Of a stretch of 43,851 bases of DNA, positions 28,878-40,293 are shown in pieces. Location of the stretch: positions 1 to 43,851 of the forward strand of contig NZ_JACSKH010000006.1 of assembly GCF_018617485.1 (NCBI RefSeq), read 5' to 3'. A program made the position numbers and the translations under genes. This DNA is from Exiguobacterium sp. s124. Its GTDB lineage: Bacteria; Bacillota; Bacilli; Exiguobacteriales; Exiguobacteriaceae. The notes under the pieces were generated by a model. The model was not told the DNA's origin. It searched no databases and was given only the letters and a program-made list of their open reading frames with translations. Each line of letters opens with the position of its first letter. Position 1 is the first letter of the stretch.

Positions 28878-29702
28878 TCATTTTAGGAACTGTTCCACAT
28901 TCCCCCGTGAAATGGTGACGAGACCTTCATCCGGGTCAACGTTCGTCAATTTCATTAAGCTAACATATTCGCTGACCATCTTCTTCTCGGCACCTTCTGC
29001 TTCCATCAAGACACCGACACCTGCAAGATTCGCCTCGAATTCGTTCAAGAGACTCATCATCCCCCGAATCGTTCCCCCCGCTTTCATGAAGTCATCGATT
29101 AAGAGCACATTCGCCCCACGTGGCAGACTACGACGTGCGAGCGCCATTGTGCGAATCGCTTTCGAAGAACCTGACACATAATTGATACTGACGGTCGACC
29201 CTTCTGTTACACGACTATCTGAACGGACGATGACAAATGGAACGCCTAATTGTTCTGCGACAGCATAGGCAATCGGAATCCCTTTCGTCGCAATCGTCAT
29301 GACCACATCCACTTTACGGTCAGCGAACACGGACGCAAAGACTTGGCCCATCGGTTTTACCTGACTCGGATTGCCTAGTACATCCGTTAGGTAGAGGTAC
29401 CCTCCTGGTAAGAGACGCTCAGGCTTTGATAGTTGCTCACAGAGCGTATCAATCATCTCAAGCGACTTTTCTTTACTCCATCCTGGAATAAACATCACAC
29501 CACCCGCTGCACCAGGGACGGTAACAAGCTTTCCAATCCCATCATGGGACAGCATCTCACTCACAATGACTAAGTCCTCACTAATGGACGACTTGGCAGC
29601 TTTATAGCGACTTGAAAACATCGACAACGAGACAAGCTGATGTGGATGGTCAAGCAAATAACGGGTCATATCAACGAGACGACCACTTCTACGAATTTTC
29701 AT
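28878..29702 (-). CDS. purR: purine operon repressor PurR
   Basis: PurR represses purine synthesis and salvage genes, and PRPP relieves the repression. The 274-residue protein has an N-terminal winged-helix DNA-binding domain (about 1-75, LVDMTRYLLDHPHQLVSLS). A type I PRTase-like domain follows, with TIATKGIPIAYAVAEQLG and the PRPP-binding loop VLLIDDFMKAGGT near 199-211. ATG at 29702 has AAGGAG seven bases upstream. Its own promoter carries inverted PurBox-like sites, so autoregulation is likely. The yabJ (RidA) gene that follows purR in B. subtilis is absent, and spoVG comes next. Confidence 0.97.
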   Translation of the reverse strand: MKIRRSGRLVDMTRYLLDHPHQLVSLSMFSSRYKAAKSSISEDLVIVSEMLSHDGIGKLVTVPGAAGGVMFIPGWSKEKSLEMIDTLCEQLSKPERLLPGGYLYLTDVLGNPSQVKPMGQVFASVFADRKVDVVMTIATKGIPIAYAVAEQLGVPFVIVRSDSRVTEGSTVSINYVSGSSKAIRTMALARRSLPRGANVLLIDDFMKAGGTIRGMMSLLNEFEANLAGVGVLMEAEGAEKKMVSEYVSLMKLTNVDPDEGLVTISRGNVEQFLK

Positions 29703-29730
29703 ACGGATTCTCCTTCACATCTTCAATAAT

Positions 29731-29779
29731 AAACGAATGTTCTAATGAGAATATATCACTTTCATTCGTTTTTGTTCAA
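29731..29779 (-). promoter_or_regulatory. purR promoter with inverted PurBox-like pair
   Basis: The minus strand reads TTGAAC (29774-29779), 18 bp, TATATT (29750-29755). A perfect inverted repeat AAACGAATG (29731-29739 and complement at 29763-29771, 23 bases apart) flanks the -10. One arm lies in the spacer and the other lies downstream of the -10. PurR recognises paired inverted boxes with a CGAA core about this far apart. The -35 overlaps the ispE stop codon. Confidence 0.75.
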
Positions 29780-30639
29780 TGTCTTTTGCCGAGAATCCGA
29801 ACGACGAATACTTCTGGGCAAAATCCTTTTAGACCGTTATAGACTCGATGCGCCTTTTGCTCATGTTCAATGAGTGCAAAGACAGTCGGTCCACTACCGC
29901 TCATCAGTACACCTTCTGCCCCACAATGCCGCATCGTTTCTTTGATTTGATTCACTTCTGGGTGAAGCTTGAGCGTCACACTCTCAAGTGAGTTTCCAAG
30001 ATTTTCGCAAATTCCATGAAAGTCTTTTTGACGGATTGCCTCGACCATCGCACTTGTGTTCGGATGATCAACTTCATCCATACGCACGGCGCGATACACA
30101 TCGGCGGTCGATACCCCTAGTTTCGGTTTTCCAAGTACGACATAGCATGGGGGCGGTGCCGGAATCATCTCTAACTGCTCACCGCGCCCTCTAGCAATCG
30201 CTGTTCCGCCGATGACGCAGAATGAAACGTCCGATCCGATTTCCGCACCGAGCTCTGCTAGCTCCTCTAGCGACAAGTTTAGAGAGAATAATTCGTTCAT
30301 CCCGCGAAGCGTCGCAGCCGCATCACTCGAGCCACCAGCAAGCCCAGCCGCTACCGGAATTTGTTTATCGAGTACAATCTCGACACCTTGTTGAATATTA
30401 AACCGTTCACGCAACAACTCTGCTGCCCGATACGCCAAGTTCCGATGATCATTTGGCACATAGGCGTGCTCCGATTGAATCCGAATTTCATCCGAATCTA
30501 AAACCGTCAACTCTAATCGGTCTGCTAAATCGACTGTCGTCATTACCATTTCTACTTCATGATAGCCGTCCGGACGCTTCCCGAGGACATCGAGCGTCAA
30601 ATTAATTTTTGCCGGCGCTTTCACACTAATCGTGCGCAT
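29776..30639 (-). CDS. ispE: 4-diphosphocytidyl-2-C-methyl-D-erythritol kinase
   Basis: IspE phosphorylates CDP-methylerythritol in the MEP pathway to isoprenoids. The 287-residue GHMP kinase has [22 protein letters not shown] at the start. The ATP loop [19 protein letters not shown] lies near 95-113, and [11 protein letters not shown] near 245-255. I chose ATG at 30639, preceded by AAGGGTG with six bases and matching the family start. The frame is open upstream to 30732 but that part encodes the veg terminator. A TACAAT -10 around 30674 may provide a promoter but its -35 is poor. Confidence 0.96.
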   Translation of the reverse strand: MRTISVKAPAKINLTLDVLGKRPDGYHEVEMVMTTVDLADRLELTVLDSDEIRIQSEHAYVPNDHRNLAYRAAELLRERFNIQQGVEIVLDKQIPVAAGLAGGSSDAAATLRGMNELFSLNLSLEELAELGAEIGSDVSFCVIGGTAIARGRGEQLEMIPAPPPCYVVLGKPKLGVSTADVYRAVRMDEVDHPNTSAMVEAIRQKDFHGICENLGNSLESVTLKLHPEVNQIKETMRHCGAEGVLMSGSGPTVFALIEHEQKAHRVYNGLKGFCPEVFVVRILGKRH

Positions 30640-30695
30640 CACGTTCACCCTTCCCATTTGTCTCCTGTTCGACATTGTACCGTAAACAGGCGCAC

Positions 30696-30729
30696 AAAAA
30701 AAGAAGCAGCTGCCAATGCATCCGCCCCT
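30696..30729 (-). terminator. veg terminator
   Basis: An 8-bp outer stem rich in G-U pairs (30722-30729 with 30702-30709) encloses a small inner TGC-ATTG-GCA hairpin. It is followed on the minus strand by a run of T (30696-30702). Confidence 0.7.
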
Positions 30730-30739
30730 CATTTATAAA

Positions 30740-30976
30740 TCAATTGCCGAATTCAATTTTAACTGTATCCGTTAGGACATCAGCGTAGCTATACGAGACA
30801 CGTTCCACATTGTGCAGGTCTTCATCCAATTTCACAACGAACACCGCAGGATATGTCTCAACGAGCGTTCCAAACCGAGTAACGACTTTCTTACGACCGC
30901 CGTTTGCTTTCAACGTCAATCGTTCACCAACATGCGATTCGAGTTTCTGTCTGATTTCTTGTAACGTCTTTGGCAT
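30740..30976 (-). CDS. veg: Veg family protein
   Basis: Veg is a small conserved protein that in B. subtilis stimulates biofilm formation by acting against the SinR repressor. The 78-residue protein has the conserved GERLTLKANGGRKKV region near 15-29 and RVSYSYADVLTDTV near the C-terminus. It resembles a small barrel. ATG at 30976 has GAGGTG six bases upstream. It is monocistronic, with two promoters and a terminator. The sspF gene that follows veg in B. subtilis, encoding a spore protein, is absent, as is yabG before it. Confidence 0.95.
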   Translation of the reverse strand: MPKTLQEIRQKLESHVGERLTLKANGGRKKVVTRFGTLVETYPAVFVVKLDEDLHNVERVSYSYADVLTDTVKIEFGN

Positions 30977-30997
30977 ACGCTTCACCTCACTGTTACA

Positions 30998-31026
30998 AGT
31001 ATAGCATAATTGAATATGAAAATAAA
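30998..31026 (-). promoter_or_regulatory. veg promoter P2
   Basis: The minus strand reads TTTATT (31021-31026), 17 bp, TATACT (30998-31003), the latter preceded by TGC as an extended -10. It would start transcription about 17 bases before the veg ATG, just long enough to hold the ribosome-binding site. Confidence 0.55.
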
Positions 31027-31033
31027 GTTTAAT

Positions 31034-32486
<1,453 letters not shown>

Positions 32487-32494
<8 letters not shown>

Positions 32495-33773
32495 TGTCTG
32501 TTCCTTCTTTCTCTTCTTCCTGCTTCGGAATGACCCAGATGGTAAGCGGTTTGCGACCAAACGTCACAGCCTCCTCCAACTCATCCATCATGATGTCGAT
32601 TTTTTGACCTTTGATTGCGCTACCCGTATCTAGAGCAATCGCCATGCCAATTCCTTCAACATACACGCGAGTACCGAGAGGAATGATGGCCGGATCAACG
32701 GCGATGATGCGCATGCCTTCAAAGAGAATCGTGTCCGTTACATCATAACCGCTTCTTGTCAGGACGCGTCCGTTATACGTCACCGTATCTTCCGGATTGT
32801 TCGTATAAGCCGTCGCTTCCACGAGTAACTGCTTCGCGGATGAGAAATCTAATACGTCGTCCGTTTTCGGCGGTTCCGCAATCTCGACTTCAGCTTCTGG
32901 AATGAACGGGCTCGATTCGTCCGCTGTCGTAGGTTCTGTAACGGGCTCTGTGACTTTCTTCGTACCTACTTTGATCACCTGTGGTATCGCTTTACGTAAC
33001 GTCTCGACATCCGTTTTCGTACGATTCGTAATTGTACCATTTTCCACCGTAAGTGCATACCTTGTTCGTTCGAGTCCAGGAACTCCGACCTGCACGGTTT
33101 GCTTCACACCTTCTTCAAGCGTGTCATCCTCTTCCTCGACCATATCGTATGGAATCAACTGACTTTCATATTGGACGACATCACGATTCGTATTGACTGT
33201 AACCGTCATGCCTTCTCGTATCGGGGTCGATGCGTCTGGTAATACGGTATCACGCTCTGTCACATCAATTTTCTCTTCTCTTAGTAATTGCTCCACATTC
33301 GTTGCCATCGTATAGATGGTCGACGCATCTTCCCCGACAATGAGATTGACTGCAACAACGGGTTGATAGCGAATCGTCATTCCATTCGTCACGGGTGTGC
33401 GTACAGACGGATAGATCGTGTCTCCATCCCGTACGGTCACCCCATACCGTAATAACACGTCTTCCACGGTCCGTTCTCTCGTTTGAATCGATTCGGTTTG
33501 TCCGTACCCGATTTGGAGTGAGACCTCATGTGAACGTTCGATTCGAATGAGACGATCTTCCGGAACGTCCTCACTCAGTGCCGGTGTGACGTAATCCGTT
33601 TCATCCAATGTGATATTCAATTCCTCGAGTACCTCAAGAACGGAATCGGCTCGTGTCTCATGCTCAATCATCACACCATCATCGATGACCTGAATCGTTT
33701 CAGGTTGCAACATCACGTATGCGACAGACGCAGTTACAATCACGCCTATACTGGCGAATACGCGCTTGATCAT
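32487..33773 (-). CDS. yabE: YabE-like cell-wall protein (DUF348-G5-3D domains)
   Basis: The 428-residue protein has an N-terminal membrane anchor or signal (about 1-22, VFASIGVIVTASVAYVML). It has three DUF348 modules (about 30-70, 85-125 and 140-185, each with a DxVL/xxLL pattern). A G5 domain follows (about 195-270), then a Pro/Thr/Glu-rich linker and a C-terminal 3D domain (about 320-410) with its three aspartates in AVDP, ALDTG and KIDIM. Such 3D domains, related to MltA-type lytic enzymes and Rpf/Sps proteins, are thought to cleave peptidoglycan. It overlaps tatD by four bases and rnmV by eight. Confidence 0.9.
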
Positions 33774-34537
33774 GGGAGACGGAACAGCTTCTTCGCATTG
33801 GCCGTCGTTGCTTCTTCTAGTTCCTCGTATGGCATATCTCGAAGTGACGCAATTTCTTCCGCGACGTATTTCACATATGCCGGTTCGTTGCGTTTTCCGC
33901 GGAACGGAGTCGGCGTCAAGTAAGGGCAGTCCGTTTCGACAAGAAGACGATCTAACGGTACTTCTTGTGCGACTTGTTTTGGAACTTTTGCATTTTTGAA
34001 CGTGACCGGTCCTCCTAAGGAAATATAGAAGTTCAAGTCTAGGCAGCGAGGGAGAAGTTCTACAGACATGCTGTAACTATGGAACACCCCACCGACTTCC
34101 TCCGCATGTTCCTCTTCTAAAATATCGAGCACATCTGCCGTCGCTTCGCGGTTATGGATAACGATTGGCATGTTTGTCCGCTTCGCGATGGCAATCTGTT
34201 GACGGAATAAACGCTGTTGCACGTCTTTCGGTGACTTGTCCCAGTGATAGTCGAGACCAATTTCACCGAGTGCCATCACTTTCGGATGACTCATGAGCGT
34301 CTCGATCCGCTCTAAATCAGCATCCGTACAATCGATCGCATCGACAGGGTGCCATCCTACGATGGCATAGATGTCTTCATGTGCCTCGGCTAGCTCGATG
34401 GCTCGGTCAATCGTCGGCGTATCAAATCCGACGACAAGTAGCGGAGAAACGCCTGCTTCTCTCGCCCGCTCAATCGTCTCTTCCACATCTTCATTGAACT
34501 GTTCCGCGTTAATATGCGTGTGTGTATCAATCAACAT
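33770..34537 (-). CDS. tatD: TatD family metal-dependent hydrolase
   Basis: TatD-type enzymes are metal-dependent deoxyribonucleases of the amidohydrolase superfamily; the B. subtilis counterpart is YabD. The 255-residue protein has the metal-binding IDTHTHI at 3-9, GEIGLDYHW near 92-100, VIHNREA near 126-132, and the C-terminal VETDCPYLTPTPFRGKRNEP near 200-219 with the last metal aspartate. ATG at 34537 has AAGGAGG seven bases upstream. It lies about 50 bases after metG, beyond a terminator, and overlaps yabE. The physiological substrate is unsettled. Confidence 0.94.
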   Translation of the reverse strand: MLIDTHTHINAEQFNEDVEETIERAREAGVSPLLVVGFDTPTIDRAIELAEAHEDIYAIVGWHPVDAIDCTDADLERIETLMSHPKVMALGEIGLDYHWDKSPKDVQQRLFRQQIAIAKRTNMPIVIHNREATADVLDILEEEHAEEVGGVFHSYSMSVELLPRCLDLNFYISLGGPVTFKNAKVPKQVAQEVPLDRLLVETDCPYLTPTPFRGKRNEPAYVKYVAEEIASLRDMPYEELEEATTANAKKLFRLP

Positions 34538-34552
34538 CTTGTTTCCTCCTTA

Positions 34553-34581
34553 GAAAAAGAGAGGGAGACCGTGGTCTCCCC
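34553..34581 (-). terminator. metG terminator
   Basis: A GGGAGAC/GTCTCCC stem (34574-34580 with 34563-34569, small loop) is followed on the minus strand by TCTCTTTTTC. It lies between metG and tatD, close enough to tatD that read-through is likely. Confidence 0.75.
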
Positions 34582-34588
34582 CATTTCA

Positions 34589-36550
<1,962 letters not shown>

Positions 36551-36564
36551 TTATTCTCCATCCT

Positions 36565-36603
36565 TTCGACATATGCAATTCTCATTATACACGGTTCGAC
36601 AAA
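36565..36603 (-). promoter_or_regulatory. Spo0A-box-like sites in the metG promoter and leader
   Basis: On the minus strand TTTGTCGAA (36595-36603) fits the Spo0A-box consensus and lies in the spacer just upstream of the metG -10. A second TGTCGAA core (36565-36571) lies in the leader, next to the ribosome-binding site. Binding there would be expected to block metG transcription. No experimental support is known to me; this is read from the motif. Confidence 0.5.
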
Positions 36604-36614
36604 AGAATTTCCAA
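36584..36614 (-). promoter_or_regulatory. metG promoter
   Basis: The minus strand has a perfect TATAAT (36584-36589). The -35 is uncertain: TTGGAA (36609-36614) at 19 bp, or TGGAAA at 18 bp. It is part of an inverted repeat. No S-box or T-box structure is seen in the short leader of about 30 bases. Confidence 0.65.
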
Positions 36615-36637
36615 AACTAATTGTTTGGAATTTTTTT
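36609..36637 (+). terminator. plus-strand terminator-like inverted repeat at the metG -35
   Basis: TTCCAAA (36609-36615) pairs with TTTGGAA (36624-36630) and is followed on the plus strand by seven T (36631-36637). There is no plus-strand gene upstream. It might stop antisense transcription out of metG before it reaches abrB, or act as an operator for metG. It is AT-rich and weak. Confidence 0.4.
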
Positions 36638-36687
36638 GCGTTTTATACGTCATAAATGTTCCAAAAATACCCTTTCTTTGTTTCAAG

Positions 36688-36717
36688 TTCAAACTATCGG
36701 GGAAATTTAGGTATATA
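36688..36717 (+). promoter_or_regulatory. possible upstream abrB promoter (P1)
   Basis: TTCAAA (36688-36693), 18 bp, TATATA (36712-36717) is a modest plus-strand match. The paired Spo0A-box-like sites at 36728-36745 would lie just downstream of its start, the same layout as at the stronger promoter at 36770-36798. The call depends on that symmetry. Confidence 0.35.
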
Positions 36718-36727
36718 TCGCTCTTGA

Positions 36728-36745
36728 TTCGACAAATTTCGAAAA
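36728..36745 (-). promoter_or_regulatory. upstream tandem Spo0A-box-like pair
   Basis: The complement of TTCGACAAA (36728-36736) is the exact box TTTGTCGAA. Ten bases further, TTCGAAAA (36738-36745) is a weaker copy in the same orientation. Ten-base spacing places both on one face of the DNA. Confidence 0.5.
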
Positions 36746-36769
36746 ATTGCTTTTCCAGATAGTAAGCAG

Positions 36770-36798
36770 TTGACTGCAATTGGAAAGTTTAGTATGCT
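36770..36798 (+). promoter_or_regulatory. abrB promoter
   Basis: TTGACT (36770-36775), 17 bp, TATGCT (36793-36798). Transcription should begin near 36805, giving a leader of about 73 bases that contains the tandem Spo0A-box-like pair. Confidence 0.75.
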
Positions 36799-36814
36799 TT
36801 TTGCTGTAGTCACA

Positions 36815-36832
36815 TTGTCGAATTTTGACGAT
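36815..36832 (+). promoter_or_regulatory. tandem Spo0A-box-like pair downstream of the abrB promoter
   Basis: TTGTCGAA (36815-36822) and TTGACGAT (36825-36832) stand ten bases apart in direct orientation, about +11 to +28. As I recall it, B. subtilis abrB has the same arrangement (TGTCGAA followed by TGACGAA) in its transcribed leader, where phosphorylated Spo0A represses. Another TGTCGAA core lies on the minus strand at 36850-36856. Confidence 0.65.
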
Positions 36833-36877
36833 TCATGTCACCATGAGATTTCGACACCATTGGAGGAGGAAACACAA

Positions 36878-37171
36878 ATGAAATCTACAGGTATTGTTCG
36901 TAAGGTTGATGAGCTTGGTCGTGTCGTTATTCCAATCGAATTGCGCCGTACACTTGGGATCGCAGAGAAAGATGCTCTCGAGATTTACGTCGACAACGAT
37001 CAAATCGTTTTGAAAAAATATAAGCCAAACATGACTTGCCAAGTTACAGGTGAAGTATCAGACGATAACTTCAAATTGGCTGACGGCAAACTCATCTTGT
37101 CACCAGAAGGTGCACAACGTGTTCTCGTTGAGTTGAAGAACATGCTCGAAAACTACTACAGCGAAGAGTAA
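36878..37171 (+). CDS. abrB: transition-state regulator AbrB
   Basis: AbrB is a DNA-binding global regulator that holds back stationary-phase genes during growth. The 97-residue protein has the N-terminal swapped-hairpin DNA-binding domain (about 1-53; GIVRKVDELGRVVIPIELRR, DALEIYVDNDQIVLKKY) and a C-terminal oligomerisation half. ATG at 36878 has GGAGGAGG eight bases upstream. It is the only plus-strand gene here, divergent from metG and convergent with rsmI, as in B. subtilis. The related spore gene spoVT is missing from its place near mfd. Spo0A-box-like sites in the leader suggest conserved repression. Confidence 0.96.
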   Translation: MKSTGIVRKVDELGRVVIPIELRRTLGIAEKDALEIYVDNDQIVLKKYKPNMTCQVTGEVSDDNFKLADGKLILSPEGAQRVLVELKNMLENYYSEE

Positions 37172-37199
37172 GCAAGGATTTCCTTGCTTACTCTTTTTT
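37165..37199 (+). terminator. abrB terminator
   Basis: A perfect 13-bp stem (37165-37177 with 37182-37194), loop ATTT, and a run of six T on the plus strand. It includes the abrB stop codon and overlaps the convergent rsmI stop codon. The minus-strand reading lacks a T-run, so it works mainly for abrB. Confidence 0.93.
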
Positions 37200-38057
37200 G
37201 TGGAGTTGATGGTACGCATCATACACATCGTTTCGAGACTCACCACGGTCTTTCGCCGTCTGTTTGATAGCCGCATTCGGCTTCAATCCTTCTTCTATAT
37301 AGTGAACAACGTGTTCATAGACAGAGAGTGCCTCCCACCACGTCGTCGTAGGAGCCGTTTCTGTCGCACCGCTCACCAGGACGACAAACTCCCCACGTAC
37401 TTCACCTTCGCACCAATGTAACGCTTCATCAACGGTCCCTCTCAAAAACTCTTCAAACGTTTTTGTTAACTCTCGGCCCAAAACAATTTGCCGATTCCCG
37501 AACACTTGTCGAATCGCCGTTAACATCTCTTTCAATCGATGAGGAGCTTCATAAAAAACAATCGTGCCCGGCTCATATCGAATGGATTCAAGAACATCGA
37601 CACGATCTTTCTTTTTACGTGGCAAAAAACCGTAATAGAGAAAACGCTCTGTCGGAAGACCTGAGGCAACCAACGCCGTAAGGGCGGCATTGGCACCAGG
37701 TAAAACGACCACCGGAATATTCGCCTTGATGGCTAACCGAACGAGATCACTCCCGGGGTCTGAAATACCAGGCATTCCAGCATCTGAAACGATGGCAATC
37801 GACTTTCCGGCAAGAAGATCTTCAATCAGTCTCGGTCCACTCACTTCTTTATTATGTTCATGATAGCTAATCAGCTTGGTCGGAATCTCAAAGTGACGAC
37901 AAAGCTTCATCGTTTGGCGAGTATCTTCCGCTGCAATTAAATCCACTTCTTGAAGCGTTCGCACCGCTCGATATGTCATGTCTTCCAAGTTTCCGATTGG
38001 CGTCGGTACGACATACAACGTCGGTTGTTCAGTTTGATAACTCTTCTGTGAATTCAT
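37188..38057 (-). CDS. rsmI: 16S rRNA (cytidine1402-2'-O)-methyltransferase
   Basis: RsmI adds the 2'-O-methyl group to C1402 in the decoding centre. The 289-residue protein belongs to the tetrapyrrole methylase fold: [16 protein letters not shown] near 16-31, AEDTRQT near 43-49, and [12 protein letters not shown] near 91-102, all RsmI signatures. A C-terminal helical part ([21 protein letters not shown] is within it) follows. ATG at 38057 has GGAGGGG seven bases upstream and overlaps the yazA end by 29 bases. It is the last gene of the series that begins with yaaO, and converges on abrB. Confidence 0.96.
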   Translation of the reverse strand: MNSQKSYQTEQPTLYVVPTPIGNLEDMTYRAVRTLQEVDLIAAEDTRQTMKLCRHFEIPTKLISYHEHNKEVSGPRLIEDLLAGKSIAIVSDAGMPGISDPGSDLVRLAIKANIPVVVLPGANAALTALVASGLPTERFLYYGFLPRKKKDRVDVLESIRYEPGTIVFYEAPHRLKEMLTAIRQVFGNRQIVLGRELTKTFEEFLRGTVDEALHWCEGEVRGEFVVLVSGATETAPTTTWWEALSVYEHVVHYIEEGLKPNAAIKQTAKDRGESRNDVYDAYHQLHKKE

Positions 38058-38307
38058 TAGTCGTCCCCTCCATCAACTTCTCTTTTTGCCCACGGGTCAA
38101 TTGTTTGATTGACCATTCATACTGCATGGCCTCACGCTTCGTATCAAACGATTGCACATATCGAAGTCGTACGGGCAGTCGCGCTTTCGTATACTTCGCC
38201 CCTTTTCCGGCATTATGTGCAACGACCCGTTTTTCCACGTCCGTTGTATAGCCTGTATAATACGTCCCGTCCTTACATTCTACGATATACGTATAATGTT
38301 TAGGCAT
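38029..38307 (-). CDS. yazA: GIY-YIG domain protein (YazA)
   Basis: A 92-residue single-domain GIY-YIG protein of the UPF0213 group. The motif appears as [18 protein letters not shown] at 5-22, with later R and E residues ([20 protein letters not shown]). The fold is shared with nucleases such as UvrC and SLX1, but the function of this small family is not known. ATG at 38307 lies inside the trmN end (eight-base overlap) without a clear ribosome-binding site, so translation is probably coupled. It also overlaps rsmI by 29 bases. Upstream in-frame ATGs lie within trmN and are less likely. Confidence 0.9.
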   Translation of the reverse strand: MPKHYTYIVECKDGTYYTGYTTDVEKRVVAHNAGKGAKYTKARLPVRLRYVQSFDTKREAMQYEWSIKQLTRGQKEKLMEGTTNEFTEELSN

Positions 38308-39037
38308 CGAGAATGACTCGCATCTCTTCCGTATACGTATCGTCTTCTTCATATACAACAAATGGTGGTAAAATTTTAAGACCTGCTTTTCCATCTTTCG
38401 ATCCCTCGATTAATAACGTATTCGCTTCGCGTCCAGCTTTCGGATATACGAGCTGCATTCGCTTCGGTTCAATTCGGTAGGCACGCATCAATGTCAGGAT
38501 ATCGAGTAAACGTTCTGGCCGATGCACGAACGCCACTTTCCCTCCCGGTTTGACGAGTTGACTTGCCGTTTTAATACAATCTTCTAGCGTGCACAATACC
38601 TCATGGCGGGCAATCGTATGATGTTCGTTTTGATTCCGCAGTGATGTTTCATTCGCTAGAAAATATGGCGGATTGCATGTGACCACATCATAACGTGCAT
38701 GTCCGAGTTGGGTTGCTGCCGTTTTGACGTCCCCTTCTACAACTTGAATTCGCTCCTCGAGACGATTGACCGCCATGCTTCGATTCGCCATATCGACGAG
38801 TTTCGATTGAATCTCTACACCCGTAATCGTTCCTTTTGTACGATATGACAAGAAAAGCGGAATTGCTCCCGTACCGGCACACAAGTCGACCAACTGACCT
38901 TTTTGAATCGGTACCCATACAAACTCTGCAAGTAGCACCGCATCTAATGAAAATGAGAACACATCGTCACTTTGAATAATCTTGCCTGGACGTCCTAGCA
39001 AATCATCGAGGCGTTCTCCATCCTTTACCGTTACCAT
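38300..39037 (-). CDS. trmN: tRNA1(Val) (adenine37-N6)-methyltransferase-like protein (TrmN6/YabB)
   Basis: A 245-residue SAM-dependent N6-adenine methyltransferase. It has [19 protein letters not shown] near 22-40, the SAM loop [11 protein letters not shown] near 51-61, and the catalytic NPPY motif in [10 protein letters not shown] near 120. E. coli YfiC (TrmN6) methylates A37 of tRNA-Val; the B. subtilis counterpart is YabB, with tRNA specificity inferred. ATG at 39037 has AAGGAGG five bases upstream. A terminator stands between it and yabA, so it either depends on read-through or has an unseen promoter. Confidence 0.92.
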   Translation of the reverse strand: MVTVKDGERLDDLLGRPGKIIQSDDVFSFSLDAVLLAEFVWVPIQKGQLVDLCAGTGAIPLFLSYRTKGTITGVEIQSKLVDMANRSMAVNRLEERIQVVEGDVKTAATQLGHARYDVVTCNPPYFLANETSLRNQNEHHTIARHEVLCTLEDCIKTASQLVKPGGKVAFVHRPERLLDILTLMRAYRIEPKRMQLVYPKAGREANTLLIEGSKDGKAGLKILPPFVVYEEDDTYTEEMRVILDA

Positions 39038-39051
39038 TGTTTCCTCCTTGT

Positions 39052-39092
39052 ATAAAAGAAAGGCGACGGATAGGGAGTCCCTATCTATCGCC
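39052..39092 (-). terminator. yabA terminator
   Basis: A long stem (39079-39092 with 39062-39075, one mismatch and one G-U) with a three-base loop is followed on the minus strand by TTTCTTTTAT, a few bases after the yabA stop. Confidence 0.82.
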
Positions 39093-39097
39093 CCGTA

Positions 39098-39442
39098 TTA
39101 ATGTTTATTGAGCATCGACAAACAGAAGAGACAATCCCCATCTTTTCGTACCTGTCCATAATGGAGGTTACAAATATGGAATCCTTCTTGATACAGCGCA
39201 GCTAAATTATTCTGCCCTTTTCCAGACAATGCGATTTGTGAATCACCATTTGTCGTATCAACTTCTGCCAATTGTTCGACTTTTTCACGCAAGTGATGAT
39301 TCTCTAGATACATATGCTGGTTCTCTTCAAGCAAATAGGCAAGCTGCTCTTTTAGCACGCCCAAATGCTCCGTTAAAAGTTGCATCTGTTGCTCGATTGC
39401 ATCTACACGCATCATCACTTCTTTTTTGTCCATTCTTTCCAC
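39098..39442 (-). CDS. yabA: replication initiation control protein YabA
   Basis: YabA limits replication initiation by binding DnaA and the DnaN clamp. The 114-residue protein has an N-terminal coiled coil for tetramer formation (about 5-60, [20 protein letters not shown] within it), a variable linker, and a C-terminal zinc-binding domain. The zinc ligands lie in [19 protein letters not shown], near 89-107. The start is unclear. GTG at 39442 has GGGGTG seven bases upstream; ATG at 39433 (MDKKEV) matches the B. subtilis N-terminus better but its GGAAAG is too close. The gene follows ricT by 14 bases. Confidence 0.93.
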   Translation of the reverse strand: MERMDKKEVMMRVDAIEQQMQLLTEHLGVLKEQLAYLLEENQHMYLENHHLREKVEQLAEVDTTNGDSQIALSGKGQNNLAALYQEGFHICNLHYGQVRKDGDCLFCLSMLNKH

Positions 39443-39456
39443 TGCTCAGCACCCCA

Positions 39457-40287
39457 TCACTGTTTTGACGGTTTTCGTTTAATCGCACCCACTTCAACAA
39501 GTTCATCAATCGTATATGTGACGACACGCGTCCGATCGTGGAGCTCAACTTGAATAAGTTGGTCCAAAATGTTGAGACCGATTACACGACCATCACCTTC
39601 TGGAATTTTGATTCGCTTGCCGACGTCTGGTAAATCGCGTTTTAGTTCTTCGTACGTGTCATTCTCATATTTCAAACAGCACATCAGACGGCCACAAACG
39701 CCAGAAATCTTATTCGGATTTAACGAAAGGTTCTGGTCTTTTGCCATTTTGATGGAGACTGGTTCAAACTCCCCAAGAAATGACGAACAACAAAGAACTC
39801 GACCACATGGTCCAATCCCACTTAGTAGCTTTGCTTCGTCACGAACACCGATTTGTCGGAGTTCAATTCGCGTCCGAAACACACTAGCTAAGTCCTTTAC
39901 CAATTCTCGAAAGTCGACGCGACCCTCGGCAGTAAAATAAAAGATCACTTTATTGCGATCAAATGTATACTCAACATCGACTAACTTCATGTCTAATTGA
40001 TGTTCTCGAATTTTTTCTTCACAGACGGCGTGAGCATCAACGGCTGCCAGTCGATTATCGCGTACGATATCCGCATCCTTTTGGTCCGCGACGCGAAGGA
40101 TCGTCTTCAACGGCATGACGACTTCATCTTCGCCGAGTTGTTTATCGACTTGGACGACTTCACCATACTCAATGCCACGTACTGTTTCAACGATGACATG
40201 ATCCCCACGTTTAAGTGTTGCATCGCCTGGTGAAAAGTAATAGATTTTTCCCGCTTCTTTAAAGCGGACTCCAACTACTTCAAGCAC
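39457..40287 (-). CDS. ricT: PSP1 domain protein RicT (YaaT)
   Basis: RicT forms the Y-complex with RicA and RicF, which carries iron-sulfur clusters and directs RNase Y cutting. In B. subtilis it also stimulates the Spo0A phosphorelay. The 276-residue protein has the PSP1 domain with IGPCGRVLCCSSFL near 157-170 and GVCGRLMCCLKYEND near 192-206, whose cysteine clusters suit metal binding. The start is GTG at 40287 with AAAGGA nine bases upstream. It begins six bases after holB. Its partners are not in this window. Confidence 0.95.
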   Translation of the reverse strand: MLEVVGVRFKEAGKIYYFSPGDATLKRGDHVIVETVRGIEYGEVVQVDKQLGEDEVVMPLKTILRVADQKDADIVRDNRLAAVDAHAVCEEKIREHQLDMKLVDVEYTFDRNKVIFYFTAEGRVDFRELVKDLASVFRTRIELRQIGVRDEAKLLSGIGPCGRVLCCSSFLGEFEPVSIKMAKDQNLSLNPNKISGVCGRLMCCLKYENDTYEELKRDLPDVGKRIKIPEGDGRVIGLNILDQLIQVELHDRTRVVTYTIDELVEVGAIKRKPSKQ

Positions 40288-40293
40288 GCGCTT

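Noticed and set aside
28437-28900. SigH-type promoter for spoVG
   Set aside because: No convincing SigH -35/-10 pair is found; a good SigA-type promoter is present at 28849-28877.
30640-30732. 31-residue N-terminal extension of IspE
   Set aside because: This DNA forms the veg terminator and the ispE leader; the ATG at 30639 has the ribosome-binding site and matches the family start.
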